64,000 nucleotides of DNA from an uncultured Roseobacter sp. (GTDB lineage: Bacteria > Pseudomonadota > Alphaproteobacteria > Rhodobacterales > Rhodobacteraceae): positions 59,229-123,228 of the forward strand of contig NZ_CANLNE010000005.1 in assembly GCF_947492555.1 (NCBI RefSeq), read 5' to 3'. The notes below the pieces were generated by a model that did no database searches, had not been told where the DNA came from, and was given only the letters and a program-made list of their open reading frames with translations. Position numbers and translations under genes: made by a program. This document shows positions 34,833-44,545 of the stretch, piece by piece (within the stretch, counting starts at the first letter, position 1; the number at the start of each line of letters is the position of its first letter).

Positions 34833-35812
34833 CAGTGGGCCGCCGTTCTATCGACGCGCAGACGCGGATCGATTGCAAAGTAAAGCAGATCAACGATCAG
34901 GTTGATGGCCACGAACATCACCGAGATCAGCATCAGGTAGGCGGCCATGACCGGGATATCCACGAACTGAATGGCGTTGATAAACAAGAGGCCAACACCC
35001 GGCCATTGAAAGACCGTCTCGGTGATGATGGCAAAGGCGATGATGGAGCCCAGCTGCAACCCGGTGACCGTGATCACCGGCACCAGCGTGTTCTTGAGCG
35101 CGTGACGGAAATTGACCGCGCGGTCGCGCAACCCCCGGGCGCGGGCAAAGCGGATGTAGTCTTGTCGCAGGACTTCCAGCATTTCGGACCGAACCAGCCG
35201 CATGATCAGCGTCATCTGGTAAAGCCCAAGCGTGATCGAGGGCAGGATCAGCGCCTTTAGCCCGCTTTCCGTCAGAAACCCGGTCGACCAACCACCGATC
35301 ATCACCGTGTCGCCCCGGCCAAAACTGGGCAACCAGCCAAGTTCCACGGAAAACAGGTAGATCAGGAGAATCCCGATCAGGAAGGTTGGCAGCGAGACAC
35401 CGATCAGCGAGACGGACATGATCGCATTGGCGGTAAACCCGTTGCGCCGGATGGCGGTAAAGACGCCGAGCGCGATGCCGATACTGATCGCGAGAAACCC
35501 GGAGACAGCGGCAAGCTCAAGCGTGGCCGGTGCGCGTTCTATCAGGATGTCGGATACCGGGCGGCCTTGCCGGTAGCTGACGCCGAAATTGCCCTGCGCA
35601 GCACCTTGCAGGAATTTAAAATACTGTACCGCAAATGGTTGATCCAGCCCCAACTGGCTGCGCAAACGCTCGATATCCGCCTGCGTGCGTTCCTGCCCCA
35701 GCATGTTGTCTACGGGGTCGCCAACGAAACGGAACATGGAAAACGCCACCAATCCGACCACAAGCAGCACGAGAATGGACTGAAGCACACGGCGGATGAC
35801 GAAAGCGAGCAT
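34832..35812 (-). CDS. Peptide ABC transporter permease (DppB/OppB type)
   Basis: 326 residues. N-terminal helix VLQSILVLLVVGLVAFSMF, LGLDQPFAVQYFKFL segment, and coupling loop RARGLRDRAVNFRHALKN. Six membrane segments. Forms the channel with the DppC-type gene product. Confidence 0.95.
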   Translation of the reverse strand: MLAFVIRRVLQSILVLLVVGLVAFSMFRFVGDPVDNMLGQERTQADIERLRSQLGLDQPFAVQYFKFLQGAAQGNFGVSYRQGRPVSDILIERAPATLELAAVSGFLAISIGIALGVFTAIRRNGFTANAIMSVSLIGVSLPTFLIGILLIYLFSVELGWLPSFGRGDTVMIGGWSTGFLTESGLKALILPSITLGLYQMTLIMRLVRSEMLEVLRQDYIRFARARGLRDRAVNFRHALKNTLVPVITVTGLQLGSIIAFAIITETVFQWPGVGLLFINAIQFVDIPVMAAYLMLISVMFVAINLIVDLLYFAIDPRLRVDRTAAH

Positions 35813-35880
35813 ATGTCTTTTTGTTGCCTGTCTTGGGTGGGGTCAAGCGCAAAGCCTGCCCTGCCTTGGCCTGTGCCGGG

Positions 35881-37446
35881 TCAATTAACAGTGACCCAGC
35901 GCAGAATAAAGAAGTTATCGGGGCGCTGCGTGAGCGCGATATTGGCCTGCGTGCCCCAGACCAGCGGTTGGACGTACAAAGGCACATAGGCCACTTCGTC
36001 CTGCAGGATCTTGGTGACCTCATCGAGCATGGCCTGACGTTTGCTATCATCGATCTCGGATTGGATCATCGGCAGCAATTCATCCACACGCGCATTAGAA
36101 AAGCCACCGAAATTCCAAGACCCTAGCTTCTTTTCTTCATTCGGTGTGCTGGCCAGGAACCGCACTGGGTGTTCGGCGTCAAACGTGCCCGGCGACCAGC
36201 CCAGCAGATACATATCATAGTTGTCGCTGCGCAGTTCCGGCCAGTAATTCTGGACCGGCATCGCATCGAGGGTTGCCCGCATCCCCACCTGCGCCAGCAT
36301 ACCGGTGATGGCCTGACAGACGGATTCGTCGTTCAGATAACGGTCGTTGGGACACTTCAACCCGAAGGAGAAACCGTCAGGATAGCCCGCCTCGGACAAC
36401 AGGGCGCGGGCTTTGTCAGGATCGAATGCGGGACGGTCGGCCAGTGCTGCGCTATAGCCGCGCATGGCCGGGCTCACCAGCTGGCTGACCTCTTCGGCGT
36501 TCCCGCGCATGATCGTCTGCAGGACCGCAGGTACATTCACCGCATGGGCGACCGCCTGGCGGACACGCGCATCAGCGAAGGGGTTGGCATCGGTAGTTTC
36601 GCCGGAATACTTCAGTGCCTCGGCTTCATGTGGAAAGCCCAGCATGATCACACGGGCTTCGATCCCCTGAATGACCTTTACCTGATCATTTGCGGCCAGC
36701 CGGGCGGTGTCCTGAATGGGCACCGGGTTGATGAAATCCACATCGCCCGACAGCAGGGCCGCGACCGCCGTGGCCGGGTTCTGGATCGGGGTCAGCTCGG
36801 CGCGGGTGATATTGTGCTCTACCTCATCCCACCAAGCGCCAAAGGGCTCCAGCACCGTGCGCAGTCCCGGCTCTCGCGTCGTCAATTGGAAAGCACCGGT
36901 GCCATTGGCGTTCAGGGTGGCGAAGTTGCCGTTGTCCTTGTCCGGGCGCGCTGCGTTATTTGTCTCGGCCCAGCCTGAATCCATCATCATCCAGTTGGCA
37001 ATGCTATCGGGGAAAATCGGGTTCGGCGCCGTGGTCATGATGTCGACGGTGTAGTCATCGACCACTTTGACCTCGGAGACCGGCGCGAACCAGCTGCGGG
37101 TATCGGAGGCTTCGTCGGAAGCACGCTGATATGAAAAGAGGACATCCTGCGCATCAAACGTACTGCCATCGTGGAAGGTTACGCCCTGCCGGAGGGTAAA
37201 GCGCCAGCCCTCCCCGGCCCCGATGGGTTCCCATGCCGTGGCCAGCGCCGGCTCGATGGTCATGTCCTTGCCGCGGCGCACCAGCCCTTCGTAGACGTTG
37301 TTGAGAAACCCCAGGACGGCGGCGGAATTCACCGCATGCGGGTCCATCGTTTGCGGGTCGGTCGTCTCGGCCCATCGGAACTCCTCGGCCACAAGGGCGG
37401 AGGCGGAAACCATCAGGGCGGCGGCGAGTGAAATGGGACGAAGCAT
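35881..37446 (-). CDS. Peptide-type ABC substrate-binding protein (SBP_bac_5), copy A
   Basis: 521 residues with signal peptide (LAAALMVSASALVA) and the family-5 solute-binding fold: WAETTDPQTMDPHAVN, LRQGVTFHDGSTFDAQDVLF, VRQAVAHAVN. It would capture di/oligopeptides or peptide-like compounds in the periplasm. It stands directly upstream of dppB and is the nearest binding-protein partner. Confidence 0.93.
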   Translation of the reverse strand: MLRPISLAAALMVSASALVAEEFRWAETTDPQTMDPHAVNSAAVLGFLNNVYEGLVRRGKDMTIEPALATAWEPIGAGEGWRFTLRQGVTFHDGSTFDAQDVLFSYQRASDEASDTRSWFAPVSEVKVVDDYTVDIMTTAPNPIFPDSIANWMMMDSGWAETNNAARPDKDNGNFATLNANGTGAFQLTTREPGLRTVLEPFGAWWDEVEHNITRAELTPIQNPATAVAALLSGDVDFINPVPIQDTARLAANDQVKVIQGIEARVIMLGFPHEAEALKYSGETTDANPFADARVRQAVAHAVNVPAVLQTIMRGNAEEVSQLVSPAMRGYSAALADRPAFDPDKARALLSEAGYPDGFSFGLKCPNDRYLNDESVCQAITGMLAQVGMRATLDAMPVQNYWPELRSDNYDMYLLGWSPGTFDAEHPVRFLASTPNEEKKLGSWNFGGFSNARVDELLPMIQSEIDDSKRQAMLDEVTKILQDEVAYVPLYVQPLVWGTQANIALTQRPDNFFILRWVTVN

Positions 37447-37486
37447 AAGAGGAACCCTTTCAGCAGGAGATGCGGGAAAGCGGTGG

Positions 37487-37515
37487 CGGCGCGGCCCGGT
37501 GATCGGGCCACGCCG
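37487..37515 (-). terminator. Strong GC-rich hairpin between the two binding-protein genes
   Basis: Twelve-base arms flank a five-base loop. On the minus-strand RNA they pair completely if one U-G pair is allowed. It lies between the stop of copy B and the start of copy A. No U-run follows on the minus strand, so it probably attenuates readthrough or stabilises the upstream message. Confidence 0.55.
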
Positions 37516-37539
37516 TTTTATATCACAAGCGTCTCAGGC

Positions 37540-39120
37540 TCAGTTCAGCTTGAAATACTTGATTTTGGGCGAATCTTCCGCTTCGACAACCGTGTCGACA
37601 CCGGATTTCATGCCCCAGTTCAGCACCTGGTGGTGGATGGGGATATAGATCTTCTCATCCTGTACCACCTGCCAGATCGCGGCGATATCGGCGTCACGCG
37701 CTTCCAGATCGGTGTTCGACGCGAGGCTCTGAATCTTGTCGTTCAGATCGTCGTTGGTGTAGCGCGTCGCATTCCAAGACCCGTATTTGTCGTCACGACC
37801 GTGTACCAGGAAGTTGAAGATATACTCGGAATCGTAGGTCGGCACGCCCCAGCCCAGCATGTAGAAATCCGTTTCCAGATTGCTGAGCAGCGGGAAGTGT
37901 TGCGCCTTGGGCTTGGCATCGAGGTTCACGTTCACCCCGATCTGCGCCAGCATCCCAACGGCGGCCTGACAGATCGCCTCATCATTGATGTAGCGGTCGT
38001 TCGGGCAGTCGAGCTGGATCGAGAAACCGTCACCATAACCGGCCTCACCCATCAGCGTTTTCGCCTTTTCGAGATCGGTAGATGAGGACGCATCCATCGC
38101 CTCGTCCCAGCCGTTCACAAAGGGCGGCGCGATCATGCCCGCAGGCGCCGACTGGCCCCGCATCACCACCTGCTTGATGGCATCGCGGTTGATGGCGAGG
38201 TTCATCGCCTCGCGCACACGCACATCCGCCAGCGGGTTGGCCCCTTCGACGCTGTCGTTGGCAAGGTCTTCATCGCCGACGTTCATGCCGAAGAAGATCA
38301 CCCGGTTTTGCGGCGCCGTGCGCACGTCGAGCCCATCGGTACTTGCGACCCGCTCAAGATCCTGCACCGGTACGTCCTGAATGAAATCAACCTCACCGGA
38401 CAGCAGGGCTGCCACGCGGGTGGCCGCGTTCTGGATGGGCGTGTAGATGATCTCGGTCACTTCGAGCGGGAATTCATCCTTGCCCCAATAGTTCTCGTTG
38501 AGCGCCAGCACGGTCTTGACGTCGGGTTCGCGGCTCACAACCTTGTAAGGCCCTGTCCCATTTGCATTTTTGGCGGCGAACGTATCCTCGCCACCTTCAT
38601 AGTCTTGCACCTTCACAGCGTTGTTCGCCTCGGCCCACTCCTGGTCCATGATGAACATGTTGGTCAGGTTGTTGGGCATGATCGGGTTCGGGCCGTCGGT
38701 CACGATCTCGATGGTGTAGGCGTCAGGTGCCCTCACCTCGGACACGGAGGCAAGCAGTTCCTTATAGTCGGAATCCTCCGTCATGGCGCGCTCAAGGCTG
38801 AACTTCACATCCGAGCTGTCAAAGCTGGATCCATCGTGGAAGGTCACCCCTTCGCGCAGCTTGAAAATCCAGACGTTCGGATCTTCTTCCGACGGTGTCC
38901 ACTCCGTTGCCAATGCGGCCACAATAGTGCCGGAATGATCACGGTGGACCAGCGGTTCCATGATCTGATGCGCCAGCGTCGAGGTTGGGCCTTCGTTCTG
39001 CGCGTGTGGATCCAGCGTCAGGCTGTCGCCCGCGCGCGCCCACCGCAACGTCTCGGACGAAGCCAGCGCGGTGCTCGACAAAAGCAGCGCGACAGACAGA
39101 AGTGATGTGGTGAATTTCAT
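37540..39120 (-). CDS. Peptide-type ABC substrate-binding protein (SBP_bac_5), copy B
   Basis: 526 residues from the ATG at 39120 (AGGGGAG eight bases upstream) with signal peptide LLSVALLLSSTALA. Same fold as the neighbouring copy (LREGVTFHDGSSFDSSDVKF, VREAMNLAINRDAIKQV) but clearly diverged in sequence, so the two may bring different ligands to one permease. A gap of 127 bp separates it from the C45 gene, room for a promoter. Confidence 0.93.
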   Translation of the reverse strand: MKFTTSLLSVALLLSSTALASSETLRWARAGDSLTLDPHAQNEGPTSTLAHQIMEPLVHRDHSGTIVAALATEWTPSEEDPNVWIFKLREGVTFHDGSSFDSSDVKFSLERAMTEDSDYKELLASVSEVRAPDAYTIEIVTDGPNPIMPNNLTNMFIMDQEWAEANNAVKVQDYEGGEDTFAAKNANGTGPYKVVSREPDVKTVLALNENYWGKDEFPLEVTEIIYTPIQNAATRVAALLSGEVDFIQDVPVQDLERVASTDGLDVRTAPQNRVIFFGMNVGDEDLANDSVEGANPLADVRVREAMNLAINRDAIKQVVMRGQSAPAGMIAPPFVNGWDEAMDASSSTDLEKAKTLMGEAGYGDGFSIQLDCPNDRYINDEAICQAAVGMLAQIGVNVNLDAKPKAQHFPLLSNLETDFYMLGWGVPTYDSEYIFNFLVHGRDDKYGSWNATRYTNDDLNDKIQSLASNTDLEARDADIAAIWQVVQDEKIYIPIHHQVLNWGMKSGVDTVVEAEDSPKIKYFKLN

Positions 39121-39247
39121 TGTAGTCTCCCCTTTTTGTTTTTCTGATGACAATCTTTGGGACAGGGCGCGGTTTGGCAAGCCCCTTCTGCAACTTTAGC
39201 GTGAAGCGCGCTGATTCTATTGGCAAAAATTTGAGCATGCAAAAAAC

Positions 39248-40219
39248 TCAGGCGGCACCGGGCAAGAGTATGCGACGCCCGCCTTCTTCGAAGTCTTTCA
39301 TCGACAGCGACCAGACCGTCCCGGGCCAGCGCAGTTCCATTTGACGCCGTTTCGGCCGGTAAACCGCCGTGTAAAGCGTACCAAAGCCAGCATTGAACGC
39401 CGTGGAGTACAAAGGTGGCTTGAGAAAGGCCCCAATAAACTTTTCTTCGGGGTCCCGGTGCAGGGTGAGCCTGTGCAAAAGGAAGCGTTCACGTTCCACC
39501 GTGGCGGTGAACCGGGCGTGGCTGACCCATTCGACGTTTTCCTGATGATTGGTGGCAACGGCGGCATGGGTGATCAACGCGGGCCGGTCCGGTGCCATCA
39601 TCGCCGTCAGATACCGGCGCTTTTTGTCCAGCACAGTCACATTATAGCTCATATGCGTCGGCACCCGAGCCAGCACCGCGCCCGCCTCTTCCGACGTTTC
39701 GCAGGTCTGCAATACGTAGCGCAGGATCAGGGGCACACCGAACCCATCACCCACCACGCGCCGCCCGCCGAAGGTGAGCGAAATCGACAGGCCCGCGTCG
39801 TTTACGCCATCCACCAGCCCCCAGAGCCCGTCTGAGGTGCCCATGACCCGGCGCCCCTGCCATTTCGTGTGCAGAACGAGGCTGTCGAAGGCATTTGGAT
39901 TGTAGTCATAGTTGCGCACCATGACCGGCTCCTTGCCGGTCCAGATCGCCTGGCTGCAGCCCGCCAGATAGGGCGGCGGGCAGTAGAACGACAAGAACCG
40001 CGCCGCCAGATCACCGCCGCCAGCCAGTTCGCAGAGCTCATCGTAGAGTGGCACGATCTCCGGCATATGATGCTGCAAGGCAGAGCGCGACTCCGCGTAG
40101 GTCGGGCGCGTGCTTTCGCCCTCCTTCAACCACCAGTCTTTGTAGTCTGGCCAGTATTCGGCAAAAAGCCCGGACCATTTCGGCCCGGGGCTGTCTTCAC
40201 TTACGGCGCGCCATAACAT
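39248..40219 (-). CDS. C45-family Ntn acyltransferase/amidohydrolase
   Basis: 323 residues. The family (isopenicillin-N acyltransferase-like, peptidase C45) self-cleaves at a Gly-Cys bond; here AGCSQAIW places the likely nucleophile at Cys88 with an 87-residue propeptide. Downstream NYDYNPNAFDSL and DGLWGLVDGVNDAGLSISL are typical. No signal peptide is evident, so it is probably cytoplasmic. It would hydrolyse or exchange an amide-linked acyl group. It follows the ATP-grasp gene by 22 bp; the start at 40219 avoids a long overlap. Confidence 0.86.
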   Translation of the reverse strand: MLWRAVSEDSPGPKWSGLFAEYWPDYKDWWLKEGESTRPTYAESRSALQHHMPEIVPLYDELCELAGGGDLAARFLSFYCPPPYLAGCSQAIWTGKEPVMVRNYDYNPNAFDSLVLHTKWQGRRVMGTSDGLWGLVDGVNDAGLSISLTFGGRRVVGDGFGVPLILRYVLQTCETSEEAGAVLARVPTHMSYNVTVLDKKRRYLTAMMAPDRPALITHAAVATNHQENVEWVSHARFTATVERERFLLHRLTLHRDPEEKFIGAFLKPPLYSTAFNAGFGTLYTAVYRPKRRQMELRWPGTVWSLSMKDFEEGGRRILLPGAA

Positions 40220-40241
40220 GGGGTGCGCATATCCTTTCGGG

Positions 40242-41693
40242 TCAGAGGATCTTGAACGCCGGATCGTCGAAGGCGGTCGCGGTGGGCAGCGGCTTGGCCG
40301 TGACCGATTGCTTGATGCCGTGAATCCACTTTTTAGCCCGTTCATTCAACCGGAAATTCTTGGTCATGGACCGGCCGCGCGTCACCAGGATGCCGATGTC
40401 TGCCCCTTCATAGCGGTAGTCCCCCGGCTGCAGGATACGCAGGAAAAACGCCTCGTTTTCGCTCTCCACCGCGCGGCGGTGATAGTCGAAGCGGTCATAC
40501 ACCACGCGCCCATCCTCCAGCATCTTGTAGATACCGGTTTCCGGACTGCCGGTGCAGATGTCCACGCTGTCGTCGGTGTGCTTGATCACCATCTGCGACC
40601 AGCTGTCGATATTGGCGCTGTCGGCCCAGCGGGCGTTCAGCTCATCCACATCCAGGTTGAATTTCTTTTTCGAGAATTCCAGCAAGTGGAAAAGGAACAG
40701 CGGCGCATCCGCATGGGCAAAGGCCGCGTGATTAGTCATGGAGGACGCGCCTGTAATGCGCGGGTTTAGCTCACCCAGCCAGAGATCGCCGGTCTTTTTG
40801 TCGATCAGGAAGTCCAACTCGAAGTATCCGCGATAGCCTTCCTTGCGCAGTTGCTCACCGAATTTGAAGGTCAGATCACGCGCTTTCTGCCGCACTTTCG
40901 GCGGGAAGGCCGTCGACAGGATTTCATTGCCGCACCAGCCGCCGCGATAGGGCGTCAGTTCCTTGAAACCGACAAGCTCCGTCATTAGCGGGCCAACGAT
41001 GGTGCCTTCCTTGGTCGCACAGGCCTCGATCGCAGAGCCGCGACAGTCGATCCGTTTCATAATCTTGATCTCGCCCTCGCCGACGATCTCATGCTCATGC
41101 CGCCGGAAATCCGCTTCGGACTTGATGAAGAAAGTCGTGTGCCCGGAATCGCCAAAGGCCGATTGCAGCACCAGATCGTGCCCGATCTTGGCCTTCTCGC
41201 AGGTCTTCTTCAGATCTTCATAGGACTTCACCTCGGCCAGCACGTTCGGCACCGAGGGCACCCCCGCCTTGTTGCCGATCCGCACGGTTTCGATCTTGTT
41301 GTCCATCTTGGTGCGCAGCTTCGCTTTGGGGAACCAGACATCTGCACCCAGTTCCTTCGACAGGCGCTCCGTCTCCTCATCGAACATGAGGAAGACAAAT
41401 TTCGGCTTGCCACCCCGACGCTTGATGAAATCGATCACCTCTTTGTGCTGCAACAGGTAGTTGTTGATGTCCTCGATGGACTGGAATTCCGCATGTGGCT
41501 GCTCGGAGGGACAGAACACGTTTGGATGCTTGCCGCCGTAACAGTCGATGTAGCAGATGTATTTGAAATTCTTCACCCACTCATCGAGCCCCAACAGATT
41601 GAAGTTCGTGGCCGAAATGAAATAAATCGGGTCCTCATTGCGGTGGAAATAGCGGCGGATCTCCGAGATGTTCTTCAGAACCGTGGCTGCCAT
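40242..41693 (-). CDS. ATP-grasp carboxylate-amine ligase of unknown product
   Basis: 483 residues. The ATP-grasp core lies at about 120-330: DLVLQSAFGDSGHTTFFI (glycine-rich ATP loop), FELDFLIDKKTGDLWLGELN with the Mg-binding Glu and Asn, and PRITGASSM. The N-terminal domain (FISATNFNLLGLDEWVKNF) and C-terminal ~130 residues are unfamiliar. The fold activates a carboxylate as acyl phosphate and joins it to an amine or thiol. Sitting 24 bp after a decarboxylase gene, it is a natural candidate to couple an amine to an acid. The biotin-carboxylase name often given to such proteins is not supported: no biotin partner is present. Confidence 0.85.
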   Translation of the reverse strand: MAATVLKNISEIRRYFHRNEDPIYFISATNFNLLGLDEWVKNFKYICYIDCYGGKHPNVFCPSEQPHAEFQSIEDINNYLLQHKEVIDFIKRRGGKPKFVFLMFDEETERLSKELGADVWFPKAKLRTKMDNKIETVRIGNKAGVPSVPNVLAEVKSYEDLKKTCEKAKIGHDLVLQSAFGDSGHTTFFIKSEADFRRHEHEIVGEGEIKIMKRIDCRGSAIEACATKEGTIVGPLMTELVGFKELTPYRGGWCGNEILSTAFPPKVRQKARDLTFKFGEQLRKEGYRGYFELDFLIDKKTGDLWLGELNPRITGASSMTNHAAFAHADAPLFLFHLLEFSKKKFNLDVDELNARWADSANIDSWSQMVIKHTDDSVDICTGSPETGIYKMLEDGRVVYDRFDYHRRAVESENEAFFLRILQPGDYRYEGADIGILVTRGRSMTKNFRLNERAKKWIHGIKQSVTAKPLPTATAFDDPAFKIL

Positions 41694-41717
41694 GTCTTAA
41701 TGTCCTCTCTGTTGGTA

Positions 41718-44468
41718 TTATTCGGCCGCGGAGGCCAGTTTGGTGCCATTCTTGGCATCGACGAGCGCTTGCAGCGCCTCTTGGGTGAAGACCCGCAGCC
41801 CCAGATCGGGCCGGTAGCCATGGATTTCGCTGACATCCAGCGCCAGCATGAAGGCCAGTATTTCCTTGCTCACCACTTGCCCTGGCACCAGAATCGGAAA
41901 GCCCGGCGGATAGGGGATGATGAAGCTGGCCGAGACGACTTCTTCCCCCGCGCCCAGCGCTGCGCCAAGCGAGCCGTTAATGTCCAGATAGTCACATTTC
42001 TCCTCGTCATAAGCGAGGAAGAAGGCCGAACGAATGTCGCCTTCCCCAGTGACATCACATTGCCGGAAGGCATCGTGGAAGCGGCTGAAATCAGGTAGCG
42101 GCGGCAGCTCCTCCATGAGGTTCTGCACCCGCCGGTCAAACGACAGCCGCTCCATCCGGCTGGCATCATCCAGCCGCTCATCCAGCGATTTGGCGATCTC
42201 CACCAGCACCTCGATGAGGTAAGCCACAGACGACCGCGTGGTGCCGATATTGGTCATGAACAGGACCGTATTGCGCGAGGTCTTGTTGATCTGGATACCG
42301 TATTTATCCATCAGGATATCGGTCTTGAACGTATCGCCGTCCCAGCCCGTGCCGCCCACGGCCAGGGTGACCCGCGTGGCATCCAGCGCGAAGTCATCCT
42401 GCGCCCAGCAATCCCACATGTCGGTCCAGCCCTGCTCCGCATCGTAATAGCTGGTCACACCCGACTGGCGGTGGACGTCCGGAATCATATCGCCGGCAGT
42501 CAACACCTTGAAATACTTGGACAACAGCGGATGTGTCATGATCGCGCGCCGCATCGACATCGCCGCCTCGATCTGGCGCTGCACGAACTCGAAACCCTCC
42601 AATTCGACCTGCCGCCGTCCAACATCCAGGCTCGCAATGATCTGGTAGTTCGGCGACGTTGAGGTGTGCGTCATATAGGCCTCATGGAACGCCTGCTCTA
42701 CCTCCCCTTTGAAATCCTGATCGTAGACATGGATCATCGACCCCTGTCTCAGAGAGGTCAGCGTTTTGTGCGTAGATTGCGTCGCATAGGCCCTCACGCG
42801 GGCGTTGGGCGGCGGGATCAGCCGCGTCTCCAGAAGTTTCTCGTCGTCGCATCCCTCCAGCATGCTCTGCTGCGCTTCATAGAGCCGCTCATGGGTGTCA
42901 CTGCGGAACTTCTCTCTGAGGTTGCCAGCCGCAGCCATGGCCGTACGTTGGCGATAGGTCGGGTTGAACCGGGCAAAGGCGAACCACGCTTCGTCCCAGA
43001 GGAAAATCAGGTCGGGCTTGATCGCCAGACACTCCTCCATCACCCGCTCGACATTATAGACCAGCCCGTCAAAGGTGCAGTTGGTGAGCAACAGCATACG
43101 CACCCGGTCCAGTTTGCCCTCGGCCTTAAGCTTCAAAAGCTGATGCTTGATCTCGCGCAGCGGCACCGCGCCGTACATTGAATATTCATTCAGCGGATAG
43201 CTGTCGAGATAACAGACCTGCGCGCCCGCCAGCACCATGCCGTAGTGGTGCGACTTGTGGCAGTCGCGGTCCACCAATACGATATCTCCGGGCCGAACAA
43301 GGGCTTGCACAACGATCTTATTACAGGTCGAGGTGCCGTTGGTGGCAAAAAACGTCTGCTTGGAACCGAACGCCCGACTGGCCAGTTCCTGCGCTTCCTT
43401 GATCGGGCCGTGCGGCTCCAGCAGGCTGTCGAGCCCGCCAGAGGTGGCTGAGGTCTCGGCCAGAAAGATGTTCGGTCCATAAAAGGCCCCCATGTCCTGA
43501 ATCCAGTGGCTGCGGCTGATGGATTTGCCGCGGCTGATGGGCATGGCGTGAAACACACCGGTGGGCTGTTTGGAGTACTCCACCAGCGCGTTGAAAAACG
43601 GTGTTTTGTTGCGTGCCTGAACCCCGCGCAGAATGTTCAGGTGTAACTCCATGAAGTCTTCCTGATTGTAGAACACCCGCCGACAAATCCCGAGATCCAG
43701 CCCTGCGATCTCTTCTACCGACCGCTCGGTCACCAGATAAGCGTCCAGCTCGGGTCGCACCTTGGCTACCAGTCGGCATAATTCCGGCCCGTAATTCTCG
43801 GGCAGCATGTTGTCGATCTCTTCCTGCCCGCCTGCACGGGTGATGAACCGGGCAACGATCTCTTGATCCATCTTGGATTTCAGCACCAGCCCGGGTCGCA
43901 CCACAATGGCTTGAATATTGTGGTTGAAGAGCACCGCAACCAGCGCGTCCTCAAGGCTTGGCACCACCAGCGCCTCGTAGACAAAGGGGTCCTCGGCACG
44001 GCGCATCCGCGTGACATTGCTGCGCAGCCAACGCTCCTGATGTTCGTTCACATTGTCGACGATCAACACTTCAAAGTAGGGCTTGGCCAACGCCCGTGCC
44101 TCGGGTGGCAGCATCGCCTCATCGTCATGTTCTTCGGCATCGACACTATCCCGCTCCAACGGGATATGCCGCCGCCGGTAGGCCCCGGTCGTGAGTGCCC
44201 GTGTCACCCGTCCCACCGCAAAAGCCAAGTCGTCCAAGGAGTTATGCTCAAACTGCCGCCGCATATGGTCAAAGGCGGACATGCCCGGAAATGCCCAATA
44301 GGGTTCGATCACCGCGAGAGACTTGAAGAGCTGCTCGACCTTTTTGCGCAGTTCCGCTTCCTGTTTGGGCTTGGGACTGCGGGTCAGCGCGGCGGTTGTT
44401 TCGCGCAGCGCGCTCCACCTGTCCGACCGTAATTGAATGGCCGAAGAGTAATCGTTTATCGCGTGCAT
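41718..44468 (-). CDS. Large Orn/Lys/Arg-type PLP decarboxylase
   Basis: 916 residues from the ATG at 44468, which has GGAGGACA upstream. Fold-type I decarboxylase of the inducible Arg/Lys/Orn class: N-terminal wing-like domain, PLP domain with TNGTSTCNKIVVQALVRPGD, DEAWFAFARFNP, and STHKTLTSL where Lys568 should bind PLP, then the usual C-terminal domain (YPPGFPILVPGQV). It is about 150-200 residues longer than E. coli LdcC, mostly at the N-terminus. It should make an amine from a basic amino acid, but the exact substrate cannot be read from sequence. Confidence 0.92.
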   Translation of the reverse strand: MHAINDYSSAIQLRSDRWSALRETTAALTRSPKPKQEAELRKKVEQLFKSLAVIEPYWAFPGMSAFDHMRRQFEHNSLDDLAFAVGRVTRALTTGAYRRRHIPLERDSVDAEEHDDEAMLPPEARALAKPYFEVLIVDNVNEHQERWLRSNVTRMRRAEDPFVYEALVVPSLEDALVAVLFNHNIQAIVVRPGLVLKSKMDQEIVARFITRAGGQEEIDNMLPENYGPELCRLVAKVRPELDAYLVTERSVEEIAGLDLGICRRVFYNQEDFMELHLNILRGVQARNKTPFFNALVEYSKQPTGVFHAMPISRGKSISRSHWIQDMGAFYGPNIFLAETSATSGGLDSLLEPHGPIKEAQELASRAFGSKQTFFATNGTSTCNKIVVQALVRPGDIVLVDRDCHKSHHYGMVLAGAQVCYLDSYPLNEYSMYGAVPLREIKHQLLKLKAEGKLDRVRMLLLTNCTFDGLVYNVERVMEECLAIKPDLIFLWDEAWFAFARFNPTYRQRTAMAAAGNLREKFRSDTHERLYEAQQSMLEGCDDEKLLETRLIPPPNARVRAYATQSTHKTLTSLRQGSMIHVYDQDFKGEVEQAFHEAYMTHTSTSPNYQIIASLDVGRRQVELEGFEFVQRQIEAAMSMRRAIMTHPLLSKYFKVLTAGDMIPDVHRQSGVTSYYDAEQGWTDMWDCWAQDDFALDATRVTLAVGGTGWDGDTFKTDILMDKYGIQINKTSRNTVLFMTNIGTTRSSVAYLIEVLVEIAKSLDERLDDASRMERLSFDRRVQNLMEELPPLPDFSRFHDAFRQCDVTGEGDIRSAFFLAYDEEKCDYLDINGSLGAALGAGEEVVSASFIIPYPPGFPILVPGQVVSKEILAFMLALDVSEIHGYRPDLGLRVFTQEALQALVDAKNGTKLASAAE

Positions 44469-44545
44469 CAGTTGTCCTCCGCTGTCCGGGAAAACCACCG
44501 ATTGATACGCCGGGCGGCAGTGACCGCCCGACAAGGCCCGGCGAT

